From a virus, in the IMG/VR virus record IMGVR_UViG_3300042375_000862, positions 1 to 64,000 of that record: a DNA stretch of 64,000 nucleotides; one strand, given 5' to 3'. The notes beneath the pieces were generated by a model that had not been told where the DNA came from, ran no database searches, and saw only the letters and a program-made list of their open reading frames with translations. How positions within the stretch are numbered: position 1 is the first letter of the stretch; every line of letters starts with the position of its first letter. Position numbers and translations under genes: made by a program. Positions 28,586-36,533 of this stretch are shown piece after piece.

Positions 28586-28824
28586 TAGACCCCCAAATTC
28601 CAATAACGGAAAAAAACGTCCCAACGTTAGAATCTCAAGATTCTGATAATTTATATTGGGAAAAAGATGACGTAAATCCAAACCAAGTACTATATGATTT
28701 GGAAAATAATAAGGTTATAATACCAAATGAGGATATAACTCTTAACTCACCACTAACTGATTTAGGTCCTAAATTCATTAAGAAAAATGTTAGTAATACA
28801 CGAAATAGAAAAAATAGATTATAA
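28573..28824 (+). CDS. -1 frame continuation of the 27218 gene (83 codons, no own start)
   Basis: Slipping back one base in the A10 run (28572-28581) gives KKLVDPQIPITEKNVPTLES and 60 further residues, acidic and Asn-rich like the preceding tail, ending at TAA 28822-28824. The segment has no Met codon, and a TGA at 28570 closes the frame upstream. It fills what would otherwise be a 200-nt gap in a genome with almost none, and ends overlapping the next gene by 38 nt, the local habit. Either programmed frameshifting, a real frameshift mutation or a homopolymer sequencing error. Confidence 0.7.
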   Translation, partial: KKKLVDPQIPITEKNVPTLESQDSDNLYWEKDDVNPNQVLYDLENNKVIIPNEDITLNSPLTDLGPKFIKKNVSNTRNRKNRL

Positions 28825-29410
28825 TAGTTTAATTATTAATAAAAGAAAATCTAAAAAAACTCAAATATTCCTATACGATACACAAAGAAGATTTGACGAC
28901 TTTGTTAATAAAATTGAACATCGTAATAATGGTAAGTTTGATGACATCCCACATTTTATAGTTACAAAATTAGGTAGTACATATCAATTGTTTGATACCA
29001 ACTATAGTTCTAATACGTTTAATGACTCACAGAACGATAAGAGGATGATTAAAATAGCAATTGAGAACTTGGGTTGGTTGAATAAGAACACCATCACTGG
29101 TGTCCTTAATAATTGGATTGGAGACCCATATAGGTCAGAACCCCATATACGTAATTGGAGAAACTACTATTTTTGGGATAAGTACACTGAAATCCAAATG
29201 AATTCACTATCTGAACTATGTGATTCCCTATGTGATAAACACGAAATACCAAAACAAACCGTACCGTCCCAAGGATATTTAGAAAACATATCTAATTTCA
29301 AAGGAATAGTATGTAAATCCAACTTTTCAAGTATTTATACAGATATAAACCCTTCTTTTAATTTTGGGGTCTTTTTTAATTATGCAAATGAAAATGAAAA
29401 CAGATTATGA
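28787..29410 (+). CDS. Amidase-like protein lacking the zinc ligands (207 aa)
   Basis: The order of motifs follows N-acetylmuramoyl-L-alanine amidases (Amidase_2) of Bacteroidetes and phages: KTQIFLYDT at the place of QIVLHHT, PHFIVTKLGSTYQLFD (cf. DGTIYQLFD), IKIAIENLGWL (cf. IGIELENWG), YFWDKYTEIQMNSLSELC, and GIVCKSNFSSIYTDINPSF (cf. GHSNYRSDKSDIHP). All three expected histidine ligands are replaced (YD, SNTF, CKSN). I therefore infer a catalytically dead relative used for binding or structure. It lies 5' of the candidate virion-assembly genes. Confidence 0.6.
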   Translation: MLVIHEIEKIDYNSLIINKRKSKKTQIFLYDTQRRFDDFVNKIEHRNNGKFDDIPHFIVTKLGSTYQLFDTNYSSNTFNDSQNDKRMIKIAIENLGWLNKNTITGVLNNWIGDPYRSEPHIRNWRNYYFWDKYTEIQMNSLSELCDSLCDKHEIPKQTVPSQGYLENISNFKGIVCKSNFSSIYTDINPSFNFGVFFNYANENENRL

Positions 29411-29909
29411 TGTAACCAAGAATATGTTAAAGACCATTAGGTCTATAACAGAATCTAAAATATCAAAACAATCAATTAATGAGGTTGCTGAGTTCGAATC
29501 TACATTATCTGATGATGCAAGTCAAGAACAAAAAAATGACGTTACAGTAATTAATAATGTTGATGTTAAGTTATTATCTACAGATCAAGCTGACATGACA
29601 TTGAGTGAAACACAAAAAACTACAATTTCAGGTTTAATTGATAATTTCAAACAACAAGTTTCACAAATAGCAGAATTTGACCCAGGGATGACCATTAACC
29701 AAGACCAAATCAGATTGGATGGTTATTTACCAGATGAAGATATTAACTTTGTTTTTATCGCTGGAACCGAAAGTGGTGTTTATATTAATGCTGATATGTT
29801 GAAACTTGAACAAAATGTTGCAACAGCGTTAGAAAAATTGGCGAAATTTGATGAAACATTCAAAACATCAATTGAACCATTAATAAATCAAAGAGATAAT
29901 AACATATAA
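29382..29909 (+). CDS. Unknown protein, candidate virion-assembly component (175 aa)
   Basis: Start uncertain: ATG codons at 29382, 29388 and 29394 all overlap the preceding gene. The protein is polar with a helical N-terminus (DYDVTKNMLKTIRSITESK), a central Asp/Ser-rich linker, then an alpha/beta domain (INFVFIAGTESGVYINADML). No family recognised. Its stop overlaps the ATG of the next gene (ATAATGG), suggesting coupling. Confidence 0.6.
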   Translation: MQMKMKTDYDVTKNMLKTIRSITESKISKQSINEVAEFESTLSDDASQEQKNDVTVINNVDVKLLSTDQADMTLSETQKTTISGLIDNFKQQVSQIAEFDPGMTINQDQIRLDGYLPDEDINFVFIAGTESGVYINADMLKLEQNVATALEKLAKFDETFKTSIEPLINQRDNNI

Positions 29910-30148
29910 TGGCATTAACAGACCAAGATAAAAAAGAAATAGAAAGAATCACCAAAAGGGAGATTAAAGATTTTATGGATTCAACCCAAGCCACAAGAAT
30001 CGTTGTTAAAATGATTCAAGATGAGTTAGGTACCAAAAAAATAGATGATAAAATCGTTGACCTTTCAACTAAAGTGGTTGTTGAACTTTTTAAGACCTTG
30101 TGGCAGAGAAAGGGATTTTGGGAAAGTGCATTAAAAGGTGTGAGATAA
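29909..30148 (+). CDS. Small helical protein, unknown (79 aa)
   Basis: Highly charged and helical (TDQDKKEIERITKREIKDF...). Start overlaps the previous stop and its own stop overlaps the next ATG (TAATG), so three genes appear translationally coupled. No function recognised. Confidence 0.6.
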   Translation: MALTDQDKKEIERITKREIKDFMDSTQATRIVVKMIQDELGTKKIDDKIVDLSTKVVVELFKTLWQRKGFWESALKGVR

Positions 30149-30993
30149 TGAAGTACCTTAAACCAAATATTGACCATGAGTGGATGGAAGCACTTCGTTA
30201 CCGTGAATTTGAAAAAATGGGTAAGGATGGTTGGAAAGATATTGCATCAAACGATTACGATATTACCAATTACAATAAGATTAAAGATGTGTTAAAGAAT
30301 GTTGATTTAGATTTTGACACATTAGAAGACGAAAAAAAGGAAAGATTTAATAAAGCATTTAAAAAGGGTAAAGTAGAAATACCAATGGTGGTTAAATTTG
30401 GGGATAATGATTATCATCTTTTAGGTGGTAATACAAGATTGGCGGGATTAATTGACAAAGGGATTAACCCAAAATTGTGGGTTGTGAATATGACAAAAAA
30501 GAAAAAGGAAGAGGTTAAAGAAACTGGTGCAGACTCTTCAGGATCATTTAGTGGTCCTTTGTTTGGTAAATCAAAAGTGGTTAAAAGACCAATTTCAAGT
30601 ATACCTAATCTAAACCTTACTGAAGAGGAAGAGATTAAAGAAGTGACCGCAGGTGACGCTGGACAATTTGATGTTCCGGCATTTGGTAAAACAACTAAAG
30701 GTGGACGTAAAAATCCATTAAAAATAGACGGACCTAAAAGTATCTACAAAGGTAGAGCGGTTACAGATAGGAATTTCCCTAAATGGGGAGGTCCTGATAG
30801 TGTTTTTGTAAAAGTTAAAGAGAAGTGTAAGAAATTCCCTTATTGTAACCAAGGTGACACTGGTGCAATTGAATTCATACACGAAGACGATGAATTACAA
30901 GAATCCATTAAGGAAATATCAAAAAAATACGGAATTCTACATAAAGATGTGGAAAATATCGTATTAAATGAGATTAACAAGATATTTATTTAA
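30148..30993 (+). CDS. Protein with ParB/Srx-like motif and a duplicated GADSSG-type peptide (281 aa)
   Basis: I chose ATG 30148, coupled to the previous stop, over an upstream GTG. An N-terminal segment VVKFGDNDYHLLGGNTRLAGL resembles the ParB/sulfiredoxin nuclease-like core (G-x-H-L-GGNTRL). Two related peptides follow, VKETGADSSGSFSGPLFGKS and IKEVTAGDAGQFDVPAFGKT, then a GGRKNPL segment and a helical C-terminus. Such repeats may be assembly or cleavage signals. Function inferred only as DNA- or prohead-associated. Confidence 0.55.
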   Translation: MKYLKPNIDHEWMEALRYREFEKMGKDGWKDIASNDYDITNYNKIKDVLKNVDLDFDTLEDEKKERFNKAFKKGKVEIPMVVKFGDNDYHLLGGNTRLAGLIDKGINPKLWVVNMTKKKKEEVKETGADSSGSFSGPLFGKSKVVKRPISSIPNLNLTEEEEIKEVTAGDAGQFDVPAFGKTTKGGRKNPLKIDGPKSIYKGRAVTDRNFPKWGGPDSVFVKVKEKCKKFPYCNQGDTGAIEFIHEDDELQESIKEISKKYGILHKDVENIVLNEINKIFI

Positions 30994-30995
30994 TT

Positions 30996-32258
30996 ATGAA
31001 AGTAAGCGAATTAACAACAATTATTGAAAACATCGTTTCTAACGAAATTAGAAAGACAATTATGGAAGAGAATAATGGTAAGAAAGAAGTTTATCATATA
31101 AAATGTGAAGGTATACCTTTAGCAACATTTGAATCTGAAGAAGAAGCGAACGACGCATTACCTGATTATAAGGCTAAACATAAAGATGGTGAACTAATCA
31201 TCGAAAAAGGAGTTTATGAAAGTCATGATGATATGATGAATAAACTTGATGAGATGAACGACCAATTAGAAGAAACAGAAAATATGGAAAATACACAAAT
31301 GGACGAAAAATTAGTGGGTAATCAAGATAAACTTGATAAAAATCACAATGGTAAGATTGATGGTCAAGATTTTAAAATCATGAAAGGTCAAGATTCATCA
31401 GATGAAGAAGAGTGTGATGAGTGTGGTAGTTCTTCTATGGAAGAAGAGGAAAAAGGTGATGACGATTTTGAAAATATGTTAAGGGGTAGAAGAAAACACA
31501 GTTATGTAGATAAAGGTGAAGAAACACCTGACGAAATGGCTGAAGAAAAGAAATCTTGTGAAAAATGTGATAAAGAAATATGTGAGTGTGGAGGCGGAAT
31601 GTACGAATCAAAAAAGAAAACGGTACGTTTAACTGAAACCGAATTAATCAAATTAATCAGTAAGATGGTTAATGAATCAATTCCTGGTTTACAAGCTGCC
31701 GAAAAATCACATCTTGAAAGTGGTAAAGAAAATAAGGCACATTTAGCTGACGTTGAAACTAAAATGAAAAAATTAGCATCATTTGATGGTAACGACAATC
31801 CTGAATTTCCTAAAGCTATTGGTAAGGGTGAAAAGGTTGCAAGAAAAAATACACCAGAACAAGAAGATGAAATTGCTAAAAACTATGCTGGTTTAGAAAA
31901 TTTAGAATATGATATTGAACCATCAGAACAATTTAAGAAAAGATTGAAGATGGCGATAGAAGGAGATACATTGATGGGTAATGGTAAAGTTACCGAACCT
32001 GCAAGTATTAAACCATCAAACGGTGCGGAGAAAGGAAAAGAAGCAAAAGAAAAAGAAGGTAATCACATTCAAACTCCTGAAACCGCTAAAAAGATAGAAA
32101 AACAAGTTAAAGATAGAGAAGAAGATAAAAAGAATAGAGTTTTATATTCTAAAGAAAAGGTTCCAGTTAGTGAATCAAAAGTAAATTTTTCAAGTGTTCT
32201 TGACAATGAAATCAAGAAAATGAAGAATATTTCAGAATACAATAAAAAAACTCAATAA
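30996..32258 (+). CDS. Acidic protein with EF-hand and Cys clusters, candidate scaffold (420 aa)
   Basis: Very acidic and Lys-rich with low hydrophobicity, like phage scaffolds or prohead cores. Residues 114-125 (DKNHNGKIDGQD) are a canonical EF-hand calcium loop. Two Cys clusters, ECDECGSSS and KSCEKCDKEICECGGG, could bind metal. A helix near residue 215 (RLTETELIKLISKMVNES) resembles the very N-terminus (KVSELTTIIENIVSNEI), hinting at an internal duplication. Assembly role is inference from composition and position after coupled genes. Confidence 0.6.
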   Translation: MKVSELTTIIENIVSNEIRKTIMEENNGKKEVYHIKCEGIPLATFESEEEANDALPDYKAKHKDGELIIEKGVYESHDDMMNKLDEMNDQLEETENMENTQMDEKLVGNQDKLDKNHNGKIDGQDFKIMKGQDSSDEEECDECGSSSMEEEEKGDDDFENMLRGRRKHSYVDKGEETPDEMAEEKKSCEKCDKEICECGGGMYESKKKTVRLTETELIKLISKMVNESIPGLQAAEKSHLESGKENKAHLADVETKMKKLASFDGNDNPEFPKAIGKGEKVARKNTPEQEDEIAKNYAGLENLEYDIEPSEQFKKRLKMAIEGDTLMGNGKVTEPASIKPSNGAEKGKEAKEKEGNHIQTPETAKKIEKQVKDREEDKKNRVLYSKEKVPVSESKVNFSSVLDNEIKKMKNISEYNKKTQ

Positions 32259-32283
32259 TTTCTTTTTTTTAAATTCTTTAATC

Positions 32284-32292
32284 TTTATATTA
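32284..32292 (+). promoter_or_regulatory. TTTATATTA motif before 32308 gene
   Basis: 15 nt upstream of the ATG, after a T-run that could end the previous transcript. Confidence 0.35.
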
Positions 32293-32307
32293 TAATATAA
32301 TAAGGTT

Positions 32308-32763
32308 ATGGAAAATAAAGAAGGTTATTTAGAGTTTGTACATTCCGAAAGTTACAAAAATCAAATTGACGTTTGGTATAGAGCTTACAACATAAGTCGT
32401 GAGAAGACAGAACTTTTCTATGACTTTCTTATGTCATTATATAATCTTTTACAAGAGACGTATTTGGGACCTGAAGTGTTTGAATTAGAGGAGGACCAAA
32501 AAAATCATTTTACTTGGTGTTGGGATAAAACCATTGAAAATTTCAATAAAGAAAAGATATTTTTTAAAGAGAGAGGCAATTGTTACGAATACTGTTGGAA
32601 CTTCTTTTTAGAGGCGTATTATTTTGCACAACTTGATGATAATCAAATAAAAATAACCCAATATTTTTTTAAATTATTTGATTTTAAACATAGAAAGACC
32701 AGGTCCGAATTGGATATGTTGACCGAAATTTACAAATTGTTTGAACAAAACTTGAAAAAGTAG
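32308..32763 (+). CDS. Unknown alpha-helical protein (151 aa)
   Basis: Rich in Tyr, Phe, Trp and Glu, predicted all-helical (KTELFYDFLMSLYNLLQETY; YCWNFFLEAYYFAQL). No motif or family recognised. Stands alone, with upstream TTTATATTA and a 40-nt gap after it, so it may be a small early gene. Confidence 0.65.
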   Translation: MENKEGYLEFVHSESYKNQIDVWYRAYNISREKTELFYDFLMSLYNLLQETYLGPEVFELEEDQKNHFTWCWDKTIENFNKEKIFFKERGNCYEYCWNFFLEAYYFAQLDDNQIKITQYFFKLFDFKHRKTRSELDMLTEIYKLFEQNLKK

Positions 32764-32803
32764 ATATTTTTCCGTATATTCATATTAAAAACCGAATAAT
32801 ATT

Positions 32804-32995
32804 ATGGAAACCTTAAATAAAATAAAGGACCTAGTAGAGAAAATGTCAGTAGATACACAAAAGGTTTATGATAAAGGAAACCGAAGTGCATCAATTAGAG
32901 CTAGAAAATACGCTCAAGAAATTAAATTATTAATTGCCATTTATCGCAAGGACATCCTTGAAGAAATTAAAAAATACGACGATGTACCAAGTTAA
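32804..32995 (+). CDS. Histone H1-like (Hc1 family) DNA-binding protein (63 aa)
   Basis: The whole sequence matches the short Hc1-type proteins of Bacteroidetes: helix LNKIKDLVEKMSVDTQKVYD, then the hallmark KGNRSASIRARKYAQEIK (cf. KGNKAAGTRARK) and a basic helix. Such proteins bind and compact DNA. In the phage it could coat phage DNA, condense the host nucleoid or modulate transcription. Its end overlaps the next gene by 14 nt. Confidence 0.75.
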   Translation: METLNKIKDLVEKMSVDTQKVYDKGNRSASIRARKYAQEIKLLIAIYRKDILEEIKKYDDVPS

Positions 32996-33158
32996 AATAT
33001 TTTTATTTGTAATCAGTATATTATTTTCAATGAGATTAATTACTGAATTTACAATTAAATTATTCCAAGATAATCCTGAACCTTTAGTTTTGTCAAAAAT
33101 TGAACAGGTTTTAATATATCTTGCTGTTTCATATATAATAACATTCATATTAACATAA
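32982..33158 (+). CDS. Small two-helix membrane protein (58 aa)
   Basis: ATG 32982 preferred over an upstream TTG, since it leaves a 14-nt overlap with the histone-like gene. Two hydrophobic helices, KIFLFVISILFSM and VLIYLAVSYIITFILT, separated by a short loop with DNPEP. Function unknown; holin-like topology is possible but not shown. Confidence 0.6.
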   Translation: MYQVKIFLFVISILFSMRLITEFTIKLFQDNPEPLVLSKIEQVLIYLAVSYIITFILT

Positions 33159-33162
33159 TACC

Positions 33163-33618
33163 GTGTTTGAATCAATAAAATCAATAAGACCATATTTTCA
33201 TTCGTTAAGAGAAATTGAAAATAATGTTAGTTTAGATATTAAATTACCATTAAATTGGAAATACGAAGAAATTTTAAAACCGTATCGTTCGGTTGTAGTT
33301 AAAATTCAAGATAAGAATGAAAAGTTTACGTTAATGTCTTTAATTTCAAGTGCAACACAAGAAGGATATGATGTTGTTTTTGCTTGTGCATTAGAAATAT
33401 TTAAAGTAAATAAAGATGAAGAAGAGAAACAAAAACTTTTCCAATCGAAAGTAAAAGAATTACAAGAACTATTTAAGAATGAATCATTAGATAAATTAAA
33501 AGGTTTAAATTTATTAGATAATTATGGACAAGAGAATACAACAGGGATTGGAGATACTGAGGAAGGAGATAGAGAAGGACTCGTTGGAGATAGAGACGAG
33601 CAAGAACAGGATGATTGA
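33163..33618 (+). CDS. Unknown protein with acidic tail (151 aa)
   Basis: GTG start 4 nt after the previous stop. A folded N-terminal part (SLDIKLPLNWKYEEILKPY; FTLMSLISSATQEGYDVVF) is followed by a helix and an Asp/Glu/Gly-rich tail. The tail is overlapped for 95 nt by the next gene in another frame, so the C-terminus may be only loosely constrained. No family recognised. Confidence 0.6.
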   Translation: MFESIKSIRPYFHSLREIENNVSLDIKLPLNWKYEEILKPYRSVVVKIQDKNEKFTLMSLISSATQEGYDVVFACALEIFKVNKDEEEKQKLFQSKVKELQELFKNESLDKLKGLNLLDNYGQENTTGIGDTEEGDREGLVGDRDEQEQDD

Positions 33619-33727
33619 TGAAATCAAATCACTGGATAAAAATAAAATGTTTCAGCCGAAACCAAAAAAGAAAGTATCTATAATAGATAAGATATTAAAG
33701 ATATTAGGACATGGAAAAAAAAGGTGA
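33524..33727 (+). CDS. Small basic coiled-coil protein (67 aa)
   Basis: Helical (IQQGLEILRKEIEKDSLEIE) with a Lys-rich end (KPKKKVSIIDKILKILGHGKKR), which may bind membrane or nucleic acid. It overlaps its neighbours by 95 and 17 nt, an unusual triple overlap. Support is moderate and based on good codon pattern and chaining of starts. Confidence 0.5.
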   Translation: MDKRIQQGLEILRKEIEKDSLEIETSKNRMIDEIKSLDKNKMFQPKPKKKVSIIDKILKILGHGKKR

Positions 33728-33944
33728 GTTATTAAATCAATTAGCTATTATATCGGATTTATTAGAAAAGGTAAACGCCGAGACTAAATCAACAACAATT
33801 GTTTTTGAATTATCAAATATGGAGTTTGATAGAGTGTTTCAGAGTATACAAAAAAAATATGGAAGTAAATTGGAGAACCCTAAAGGTAAGTTTAATATTA
33901 CGATAGGGTTAATTGATATTGTATTTAATACGAATAATGTCTAA
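33711..33944 (+). CDS. Unknown small protein (77 aa)
   Basis: Mixed alpha/beta sequence (ELLNQLAIISDLLEKV; STTIVFELSNMEFDRVF; FNITIGLIDIVFN). Its 3' end overlaps the convergent minus-strand gene by 20 nt. It closes the plus-strand run begun at 32804. Function unknown. Confidence 0.6.
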   Translation: MEKKGELLNQLAIISDLLEKVNAETKSTTIVFELSNMEFDRVFQSIQKKYGSKLENPKGKFNITIGLIDIVFNTNNV

Positions 33945-34566
33945 AAAGTTCTTCTTTTTTAAATCCTTTAGATTCTAATAGTTTATATAATAAACTTCTT
34001 TGGTGTGTGGTTATGTCTTTAACAAAAAAGAAATTACCTTTTTTTCTACTCACCAAATCCTTTTTTACAATTTCAAATAGTCTATTGGCGTCGTTTATAT
34101 TCTTATTCCCAAATAACTTAATATCATCATCAACCTGTACAAATAGTTTATTGTTTAAAGTGAAAATTTGAGCAACCTCTGTTATGGGTAATATTTGTTC
34201 CATCATTACATGATATCTAATTCTCTTCTTTATTTGGTAATCGTATATCTGTTCTTCTTGCCAATACGGGATTATCTCTTTGATACGAAATTTATCGTTT
34301 TCAATTATTGCTGGTTGATTCCTACCCAAACTATCTCTAACATATGTTGCAGTTGCCCAACGGTTATTTGGGAAGATAAGTGCCAATTCAAAAACTAATT
34401 CATTTTTTTTTCTCTCACCCCCTTGTTGTTTAAGAAAGGGTGGAACTTGTTGGGTCTTAAACTCCCTCCAATATTCATATGCGGTGGTTCTTCTCATACT
34501 CCTATGTAATATTTTAACCCTTTTTTGGTTACAGAAAAGTACTATAAAATATTTCCCGTTTTTCAT
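33925..34566 (-). CDS. Minus-strand protein, unknown (213 aa)
   Basis: Start set at 34566 because this ATG overlaps the stop of the small gene upstream (ATGA), rather than at a more distal ATG. Sequence is basic and alpha/beta (KNGKYFIVLFCNQKRVKIL; RRTTAYEYWREF), with a C-terminal half rich in helix (LLYKLLESKGFKKEEL). No family recognised. One of only two minus-strand genes in the window, so it is probably regulated differently from its surroundings. Confidence 0.7.
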   Translation of the reverse strand: MKNGKYFIVLFCNQKRVKILHRSMRRTTAYEYWREFKTQQVPPFLKQQGGERKKNELVFELALIFPNNRWATATYVRDSLGRNQPAIIENDKFRIKEIIPYWQEEQIYDYQIKKRIRYHVMMEQILPITEVAQIFTLNNKLFVQVDDDIKLFGNKNINDANRLFEIVKKDLVSRKKGNFFFVKDITTHQRSLLYKLLESKGFKKEELFRHYSY

Positions 34567-34715
34567 AATAGTTTTATAATTAAAGAATAGAGACCGTAAC
34601 CACCTAGAATAAACCATATAATTGAGAATATAACAATTCCCTTAGGTACAAAATCCCCAGATTTAATTAACTCCTCTTTAATGTTCTTTTTTTCTTTACA
34701 AGATGTGCAACTCAT
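34563..34715 (-). CDS. Small CxxC membrane protein (50 aa)
   Basis: Found by translating the minus strand: MSCTSCKEKKNIKEELIKSG followed by a hydrophobic helix (GIVIFSIIWFILGGYGLYSL). The CTSC motif may bind metal or be a redox pair on the cytoplasmic side. Its TGA overlaps the ATG of the downstream minus-strand gene by 3 nt, supporting both. Function unknown. Confidence 0.7.
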   Translation of the reverse strand: MSCTSCKEKKNIKEELIKSGDFVPKGIVIFSIIWFILGGYGLYSLIIKLL

Positions 34716-34786
34716 ATTAAAATATATACTTTTAATTTCTCTTTATCAATTTTTTTTGTTATATTTTTAAATATAATGAATGATAA

Positions 34787-35629
34787 ATGATTAGTTACAT
34801 CGGAGGTAAAGCTCGTATAGGTAAATGGATAGTACCACAAATCCCGACGGATATTGAAACATATGTTGAAGGGTTTAGTGGGATGTTCTGGGTATTTTTT
34901 AATATGGATTTAAGTAAGTTCCCCAATCTTAAAACGGTAGTGTATAATGACTATAATAGGTTAAATGCTAACCTAATGAAATGGTCTAAACAATATGACA
35001 TTCTATGGGAGGAGTTAGCAAAATACCCGTGTCAACAATTAGGTGTAATTGATACACCACCCGAATATGCTGAAATGTTTAAAACATACCAAAAAGAGGT
35101 ATTTAATCCTGAATTAGTTATCACCGAAGAAAATAGTTTAGACATTGCGGGGAAGTATGTTTATGTGTTGTGTCAAGTATTCTCAGGATCAAAACCTGAA
35201 ACTGCCGCTTACACAGATTATAAAGGAAAGTATCGTTGTAAAGTTTTAATCTTTATGGATAAATTAAAACACCCAAAGTATAGAGAACATTTTGATAAGT
35301 TAACGTTTGTTGAGAATATGGATTTTGAGGTGGTTGTTGAAAAATATGATTCACCAACAACTTATTTCTATATGGACCCACCATATTGGAAAACTGAAAA
35401 TTACTATTCAAATCATGACTTTGATGTGAATGATCACACAAGATTGGCGGAGTGTATTAAAAACATTGAAGGTAAATTTAGTTTGTCATATTACGATTTT
35501 CCTAAATTGGTTGAATGGTTTCCAAAAGACCAATATAAATGGAATCAAAAAGATTTTGCTAAAGCAGCTGCGGCTAAAAAAGACGGTAAACAAAATATGG
35601 GTACTGAACTTTTAATAATGAACTATTAA
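34787..35629 (+). CDS. dam: D12-class DNA adenine methyltransferase (Dam-like)
   Basis: SAM motif at the N-terminus (SYIGGKARIGKWIVP), EGFSGMFWVFF (residues 30-40), VYNDYN, and catalytic D-P-P-Y in YFYMDPPYWKTE (about residue 197). This is the alpha/D12 order, opposite to the beta-class enzyme at 20724. It probably protects phage DNA from host restriction. 280 aa is typical. Divergent from the minus-strand pair with a 71-nt shared upstream region. Confidence 0.9.
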   Translation: MISYIGGKARIGKWIVPQIPTDIETYVEGFSGMFWVFFNMDLSKFPNLKTVVYNDYNRLNANLMKWSKQYDILWEELAKYPCQQLGVIDTPPEYAEMFKTYQKEVFNPELVITEENSLDIAGKYVYVLCQVFSGSKPETAAYTDYKGKYRCKVLIFMDKLKHPKYREHFDKLTFVENMDFEVVVEKYDSPTTYFYMDPPYWKTENYYSNHDFDVNDHTRLAECIKNIEGKFSLSYYDFPKLVEWFPKDQYKWNQKDFAKAAAAKKDGKQNMGTELLIMNY

Positions 35630-35632
35630 TTA

Positions 35633-35640
35633 TATTTATA
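35633..35640 (+). promoter_or_regulatory. TATTTATA motif before nusG
   Basis: Exact copy 5 nt from the ATG at 35646. Confidence 0.45.
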
Positions 35641-35645
35641 AAAAA

Positions 35646-36176
35646 ATGAATATGGAAACAGCATGGTATGTGGTAAAAGTTTTACCAGGGAAAGAAAGAT
35701 CATTAAACGAACAATTTAATAAAGACATCGGATTAGGTAGAATTTCTAATATTGTGAGATTCGTATGTCCAACTGAAAAAGAATTGGTAGTTCTTAAAAA
35801 TAAAAAAGTTTTAAGAGAGAAAGTATTATATAGTGGATATCTTTATTTTGAATCTATTAAAAGATTACAAGATGATGATTTAAAAGTCATATCTTTGATT
35901 CCAAATATTATGGGTATGATGGGAGATCGGATGCCAATGTTATTAAAAGAAACTGATGTAAGAAGAATATTGAAAGATGATACATTAGAAGAACATATTG
36001 ATGCAAAGAAATTGAAATACATTTCAGGAGAACAAGTTAAAGTAAACGAAGGTCCATTCACATCATTTGAAGGAACCATATCTGAAGTTAAAGGTGACCG
36101 AGTTGACGTTGAAATAAAAATATTTGGGCGTAACACTGCCGTTTCTTTAATGTTATCACAAATAGAAAAGATATAA
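35646..36176 (+). CDS. nusG: NusG-like transcription elongation factor
   Basis: NGN domain with AWYVVKVLPGKERSLNEQF and KVLYSGYLYFE, then a KOW motif GEQVKVNEGPFTSFEGTISE with RVDVEIKIFGRNTAVSL. NusG binds RNA polymerase and links it to Rho or the ribosome; phage copies may replace the host factor or antiterminate. 176 aa is normal. The start could also be ATG 35652. Its stop overlaps the next ATG by one base. Confidence 0.9.
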   Translation: MNMETAWYVVKVLPGKERSLNEQFNKDIGLGRISNIVRFVCPTEKELVVLKNKKVLREKVLYSGYLYFESIKRLQDDDLKVISLIPNIMGMMGDRMPMLLKETDVRRILKDDTLEEHIDAKKLKYISGEQVKVNEGPFTSFEGTISEVKGDRVDVEIKIFGRNTAVSLMLSQIEKI

Positions 36177-36514
36177 TGGATTTATCACCCGAAGTTTTAA
36201 TTTATGTTCAGTCAGTTAAAAATTACTTTGCAACAAACAAAGAAGCTGGTGAATATTTTTTAAGTGGAACTAACGAAGAATTATTCTTTAAACATTTAAC
36301 TGAAATTGCTCAAAAGAATTTTACTAAGTCAGGAGAATCAATGCTTAATAGAGACCAATTTGAATTATTACGAAAGACAATATTAGCAATAAATGTAATT
36401 GAAAAAAAATCATTTACAAAAAAAGTGGAAATTAAAAGCGAGGATTTCAATTACGATAATGGAGTTTTTATCGGACTTCCTTTTCCCAATTTTGGTTTAA
36501 TTTGTCTTAATTAG
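36176..36514 (+). CDS. Unknown protein coupled to nusG (112 aa)
   Basis: Helical N-terminus (SPEVLIYVQSVKNYFATNKE) with a conserved-looking FFKHLTEIAQKNF segment and a glycine/proline-rich end (GVFIGLPFPNFGLICLN). Starts on the last base of the nusG stop region. No family recognised. Confidence 0.6.
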   Translation: MDLSPEVLIYVQSVKNYFATNKEAGEYFLSGTNEELFFKHLTEIAQKNFTKSGESMLNRDQFELLRKTILAINVIEKKSFTKKVEIKSEDFNYDNGVFIGLPFPNFGLICLN

Positions 36515-36533
36515 TTTTTATTTACAAACATTT

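Noticed and set aside
28586-28786. A non-coding 200-nt gap after the 455-aa ORF
   Set aside because: The -1 frame is fully open and compositionally continuous with the preceding protein, so it is treated as coding.
30100-30148. GTG start at 30100 for the ParB-like gene
   Set aside because: ATG 30148 overlaps the previous stop exactly as in neighbouring gene pairs, and the extra residues would lie over the preceding gene.
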